Source: Zygnema cylindricum
Lineage: Eukaryota > Streptophyta > Zygnematophyceae > Zygnematales > Zygnemataceae
Direction of reading: 5' to 3'
DNA length: 33,881 nt
NCBI GenBank assembly: GCA_037447655.1
Contig: JBBHKE010001200.1
Location: 58,459 to 92,339 of the forward strand
The notes under the pieces: generated by a model
What the model saw: the letters and a program-made list of their open reading frames with translations, nothing else
Database searches by the model: none
Told to the model about the DNA's origin: nothing
Made by a program: the position numbers and the translations under genes
Part shown: in pieces, positions 30,122-33,881 of the stretch
Layout: each line of letters opens with the position of its first letter
How positions within the stretch are numbered: the stretch's first letter is position 1

Positions 30122-30769
30122 TTCTGACCAGGAAATAAGTGATTTGTTTTACCAAGGGTTTGTACTTTGTACATTAGCTTTGACGACGCTGCCCGAATAA
30201 AAAAAACTATATTTCCATCGTCGACAAATTGTCGTTGTATATAACGTAAACCTTTCAGTCGTACTTTAATTATTAGCAACTCTTTTAAAAGAGTAGACAA
30301 CGTCTCCATTCACTTAATTGGTATTATATATTATATTTTCGCGTAACGATAATAAACCATTAACGTTATTAACGAAGGGGCATTATTTCTTTGTTGAACA
30401 AGTCATATAATGATAAGAACAATAATTAAAAGAGATTCATTCAAACATTCTATTTACATTCTATTTGGAGTAAATTGATAATGTGAAATTTGAGATTATT
30501 GCACTCACAATGTCCTATGTAAGCTAAACAATGAAATTGTTAGGTATATTTTTGTTGTTTAATGTAAACGCCTTGTATGTTTTGTATGGGGTTACAGATG
30601 AAGTTTGGGTTGCAAATTGTGCATATTTTGTGGTTATTATTAATCCACGTGACTTTGTAATTCAAGCAATAGGGTTGAAAAAAAGCAAGTTATTGTAACT
30701 AGAGATAGAGTTACTATGTGTACTTAACGTTTTTTTTAATGCGCTCATTTGGACATGAATGGTTGCGTA
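30122..30769. repeat. Dispersed repeat 'H', copy 2 (empty site)
   Basis: Collinear with 25823-25868 plus 28641-29311; long stretches from 30280 onward differ by only a few bases from 28826 onward. It is in direct orientation 1.5 kb from the right part of copy 1. Confidence 0.85.
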
Positions 30770-32270
30770 CCAAACTCATATGTTACAATTAAATATCCTT
30801 GTAATTCTAACGGTTATAAGCTTATTTTTACACAAATTGGTGCAATAACATGTATCAATTTCGAAATTACATATCTTTTAAAAAACAATTCATCTTAAAG
30901 CGCATGAATGCGCATTGTATGTGAGTACTTATCGTAAGACTTCATTATGAATAGTAATTATAATAAATAATGGTACGATAATGGTCTATAGTGCCCATTA
31001 TAGAAAACAATCTTTGGTCGTAAAAGCCAAATACGTGCACTTTATGTTTATGGTTATCCGCATCATATGGTTATACTAGCATGTATGTTTATGTGTTATA
31101 ACAAAAAAAGGTGTCATAATAATAAATACAGGGATTGACGACGCATATGGTTGATTAAAAAGAGTATGCAAAAAAAAAAAGTTAATACGTTGTGTTGACA
31201 ATCGATTGTTGTATTATGTACACATTTGGATGGTTATGCATAAATTATTTATAAAACATGGTATAGTAATTATGTAATCATTCGTTAATGTAATGTTGGT
31301 CGGTTTTACTTCATAAGCCATATATACGCCAGAAATTCCATTAACCTATCTATTAAACATTATTAGCGATGCTTTGGATGTCTATTAGTGGTTATTATAA
31401 CTACACACAATAGCTTATGACATTTAATTGTGTATTGATATTATACTAGTTTATTGTTAACCATAACTCAACGATCTATTGTTAAGTATAACTGATCATA
31501 ACAATAATGCTCTATGTAAAAAGGCAACAATGGCGTTTGTAACATGTGTCGTTGATAATTTAAAAGGTTTTTAAATAAACATGTTAGAATAGTTAATGGA
31601 TGCATATGACACAAATTTACTATAAACGTAAATAATTATAAACTGCAGGCATTCAAAGAGAGTGAACAAGGACATCTTAAAAGTATATGGGTGGTTATCG
31701 CAACGGTGTATAACATCATATAATATATTCGATAAGGTAATATTGGTTAGCATAACTTGATGAGTTTAAAGATCACAACTAATAGGTAAAGCATGGGTGT
31801 TTACATTTTTTAAGGTATTTATTGGCGGTTGTTACAAATGTTGATATCCATATATTTATGTAAAATAATAAAAAACATAAGACATATTTTTTGTCTTGCG
31901 GTAGAGTATCAATGGGTTAATCAAACCAAATGTTGTTATGGGTAAAAGTTGGTATTTGGGAGATATATGTGTGTTTATACCATTGTTATCATGTACCTGT
32001 ATCTTAAGTTGAAATATGTAGTATACTACGGTTTGAAAGTAATTACATGAAGCAACAAATAATCAATTACAAATCAACGATAACAACATATGCAATGCTA
32101 AAGACAAAACAAGGCATCATATTGAACATTTTAAAACAACGGAAAACAAAAAGATATAGCAAAATAAGAAAATAAAATTTGAATCCAAATGCAACATTGA
32201 AAAACAAATAGTATGTCTCTCCCTAAAAAATATAAATATAAAATTTAACCCGTGATAGAGCAAAGCTCTT
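30770..32270. other. AT-rich, no gene seen
   Basis: About 70% A+T by eye with many GGTTAT/ATAACC phrases, related in style to the palindromic array at the right edge. Short open frames (31571-31753, 32117-32299) have no motifs and are probably chance. Confidence 0.5.
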
Positions 32271-33115
32271 CTAACTTTCAGAACCGTGACAACTTTCATT
32301 CAAACTCCCTCTTAGAAGATCCCTTTTTAAATATTGATTCAGTTGAGAGGTCAAAGCCTCTTTTAGTTCCGCCGTGCTCCCACTAAAATTTTCAGCTCCA
32401 ATCTTTTCTAGAAAACCTATAGTTTTTGCTAAATTCCAACCAGGAGTCCTCATCAACTTTTTAGTGCAAACCACAATTCTAAAACACTGAACCCATTTTA
32501 TCTTTTCATTATCCACCCATACTACAAATTGAGATCCAGGTGGTTAAAATTAAAACATAAACATTTATAATAGTTAACCACATGCACCAATAACATTGCA
32601 AAGACAAAAAAAAAACTAATATTCACTAAAAACATTTAAAGTAGAAGTATAGTTGTTCGTAATACCTTCCATATTTTCATCTTCCGCGTGTACTGGGTCA
32701 AGGTATCGTCTCTCATTGTCTTTTTCTTGGCAAGGTATCTCGGCAAGGTATCGTCTCTCATTGTCTTTTTCTCCGGGCAACACAGCCTTCTCGCCTGGTT
32801 TCTTTTGTGTTTGCACAGAAAGACTTTGGTTTGGGTTTAGAGGCACTACTCGGACGTAACATTTCATCACTAACATTTCATCACTGTCACTGTGTTCGCC
32901 CAAATCATCTTTGTCCCCAACTCTTTCTTTACTCGCTTGATTTACAAGCACTGCTTTTTTGCCTTTCTTTCTTTTTGATGTCGTAGTGCCAGAACCAAGG
33001 TTTTCCCCGTTATTTTCCCCGTTAAATTCATCAGTTATTGGGTTCCGTAAATGTCGGACCCCGTGCTGCACCAATTCTACCGACTTACTTGGGAGGAGGT
33101 TTACTAGGAATGGTG
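32271..33115 (-). CDS. Candidate spliced gene fragment, function unknown
   Basis: On the minus strand an open exon (33115 to 32666) ends at AAG|GTATTA and a second exon begins after TTTGTAG| at 32521, ending at the stop at 32271. The 144-base intron (32522-32665) has GT-AG ends and is AT-rich with a T run. Phase 1 on both sides joins the frames cleanly, which supports a real intron. The upstream exon may start after TTGATTAG at 33116. The protein is charged, with a Lys-rich GTTTSKRKKGKKA segment that could be a nuclear localisation signal, an acidic stretch and two copies of EKDNERRYL. The second exon reads KTIGFLEKIGAENFSGSTAE. I recognise no family; it may be the 3' end of a gene or a fragment captured by a transposon. 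No start codon is identified. Confidence 0.4.
32699..32788. repeat. 45-bp in-frame tandem duplication in the candidate gene
   Basis: Units starting at 32699 and 32744 share caaggtatcgtctctcattg and the following tctttttct. Forty-five bases equals 15 residues, so the frame is kept (EKDNERRYL twice). Confidence 0.9.
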
Positions 33116-33339
33116 CTAATCAAGGGAGCAACAAAGGTGTTTTCCATGCTACAAAAATTATTGGAGTATCCGAAATGGTTGTTAACGTCACATATAAACT
33201 CAAAATTACACTTATCAACAAGAAAAGATAGAAATAATAATGATGATGATTATTATTCAATTTTTATTTTTTAGTAGTAGATTGTATTATTTTTATTATT
33301 ATTTCGTGTTAATAAAATACTTATTTTTGTTCGTATTGA
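33116..33339. other. No gene seen
   Basis: AT-rich with a gatgatgattattatt microsatellite-like piece near 33240. Confidence 0.4.
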
Positions 33340-33881
33340 ATTATAGTTAACTGTTATATCATAGTAATCACGAGCTATATCTAACTATTGTATTAAATAT
33401 ATTATAACACCTAGTTATAATTAAGTAAAATAGTTATTTGTAGCTGGTGTACTATATATACTATAATAGGTAATTATGACTGCTATATTAAATTAATTAT
33501 AATACTTATATGTATCTCATTATAACAGCCGGTAATAAGTAATATATATTACATTTACTTTAGCAATTTTATCTAAATGTTGTATAATACATGTTGTAAG
33601 GGCTAGTTATAACTGTTATACTATACTAATTATAACAACTGGTTATAACTGTTTTAATATATTGATTATAACAGTTATATTTAACTGTTATACTTCATTA
33701 TTTATAACAGCTAGTTAAAACTGTTTTATTATACTAATTATAACAGTTATATTTAACTGTTATATCATATTTTTTATAACATGTAGATAAATATACATTT
33801 GTAGCAGATTAATATGCAGTTATATCTACCTGTTATATTTTATATATTATGACAACTATATCTAACTGTTATGTTATGCTA
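33340..33881. repeat. Palindromic TAACAGTTA repeat array
   Basis: Many copies of TATAACAGTTATA / TAACTGTTATA in both orientations. Between about 33660 and 33780 a 73-74-base unit is repeated (attataacagttatattt recurs at about 33664 and 33737). Earlier parts are more diverged. The array runs off the window. It resembles AT-rich satellite or a foldback transposon interior; MYB-type AACNG cores arise as a by-product. Confidence 0.75.

Noticed and set aside
33340-33881. CRISPR-like array
   Set aside because: Repeats are short, diverged, palindromic and AT-only, without regular spacers; the context is eukaryotic.

Overview
The window looks like intergenic, repeat-dominated DNA from a plant nuclear genome. 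The plant call rests on three nested Ty1/copia LTR retrotransposons, several non-autonomous DNA transposons, long A/T tracts and (TA)n microsatellites. It is also supported by a primer-binding site that matches the plant form of initiator tRNA-Met better than the animal form (tRNA sequences recalled, not searched). No intact host gene is visible. The only candidate host coding sequence is a short spliced minus-strand reading frame near 32.3-33.1 kb.

Layout. 1-800 is a CT-rich hexamer tract. 847-2731 holds short duplications and inverted repeats with no recognisable gene. 2732-19044 is one old minus-strand Ty1/copia element (here 'M') interrupted by two later plus-strand Ty1/copia elements. 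'P1' (6960-13465) is flanked by the 5-bp duplication ATACT and 'P2' (13805-18045) by ACATT. Removing P1 and P2 rejoins M's gag in order: N-terminus at 18.0-18.4 kb, middle at 13.5-13.8 kb, zinc knuckle at 6.9 kb, then pol down to 3.48 kb. P1 has a decayed full gag-pol. P2 keeps gag but has lost most of pol. 19045-24500 is AT-rich with a 450-bp inverted-repeat element candidate and a 183-bp (TA)n tract. 24534-30769 is a second nest: two inverted copies of a hAT-type non-autonomous element, a tandem pair of a terminal-inverted-repeat element, a 219-bp MITE and a ~650-bp repeat present twice. 30770-33881 is AT-rich, with the candidate gene fragment and a palindromic TAACAGTTA array at the right edge.

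The most interesting system is the initiation architecture shared by all three copia elements. The sequence just inside the 5' LTR is complementary to the anticodon arm of initiator tRNA-Met, not to its 3' end. This predicts half-tRNA priming as known for Drosophila copia. The same stretch is in frame with gag: the ATG inside it is the complement of the tRNA's CAU anticodon, and in each family an upstream ATG near the LTR end reads through the LTR boundary and this site into gag. In addition, P1 and P2 LTRs carry an antisense tRNA-Leu-like segment with recognisable D-arm and T-arm (A-box and B-box) sequences. All assignments were read by eye; no database search, alignment or folding program was run.
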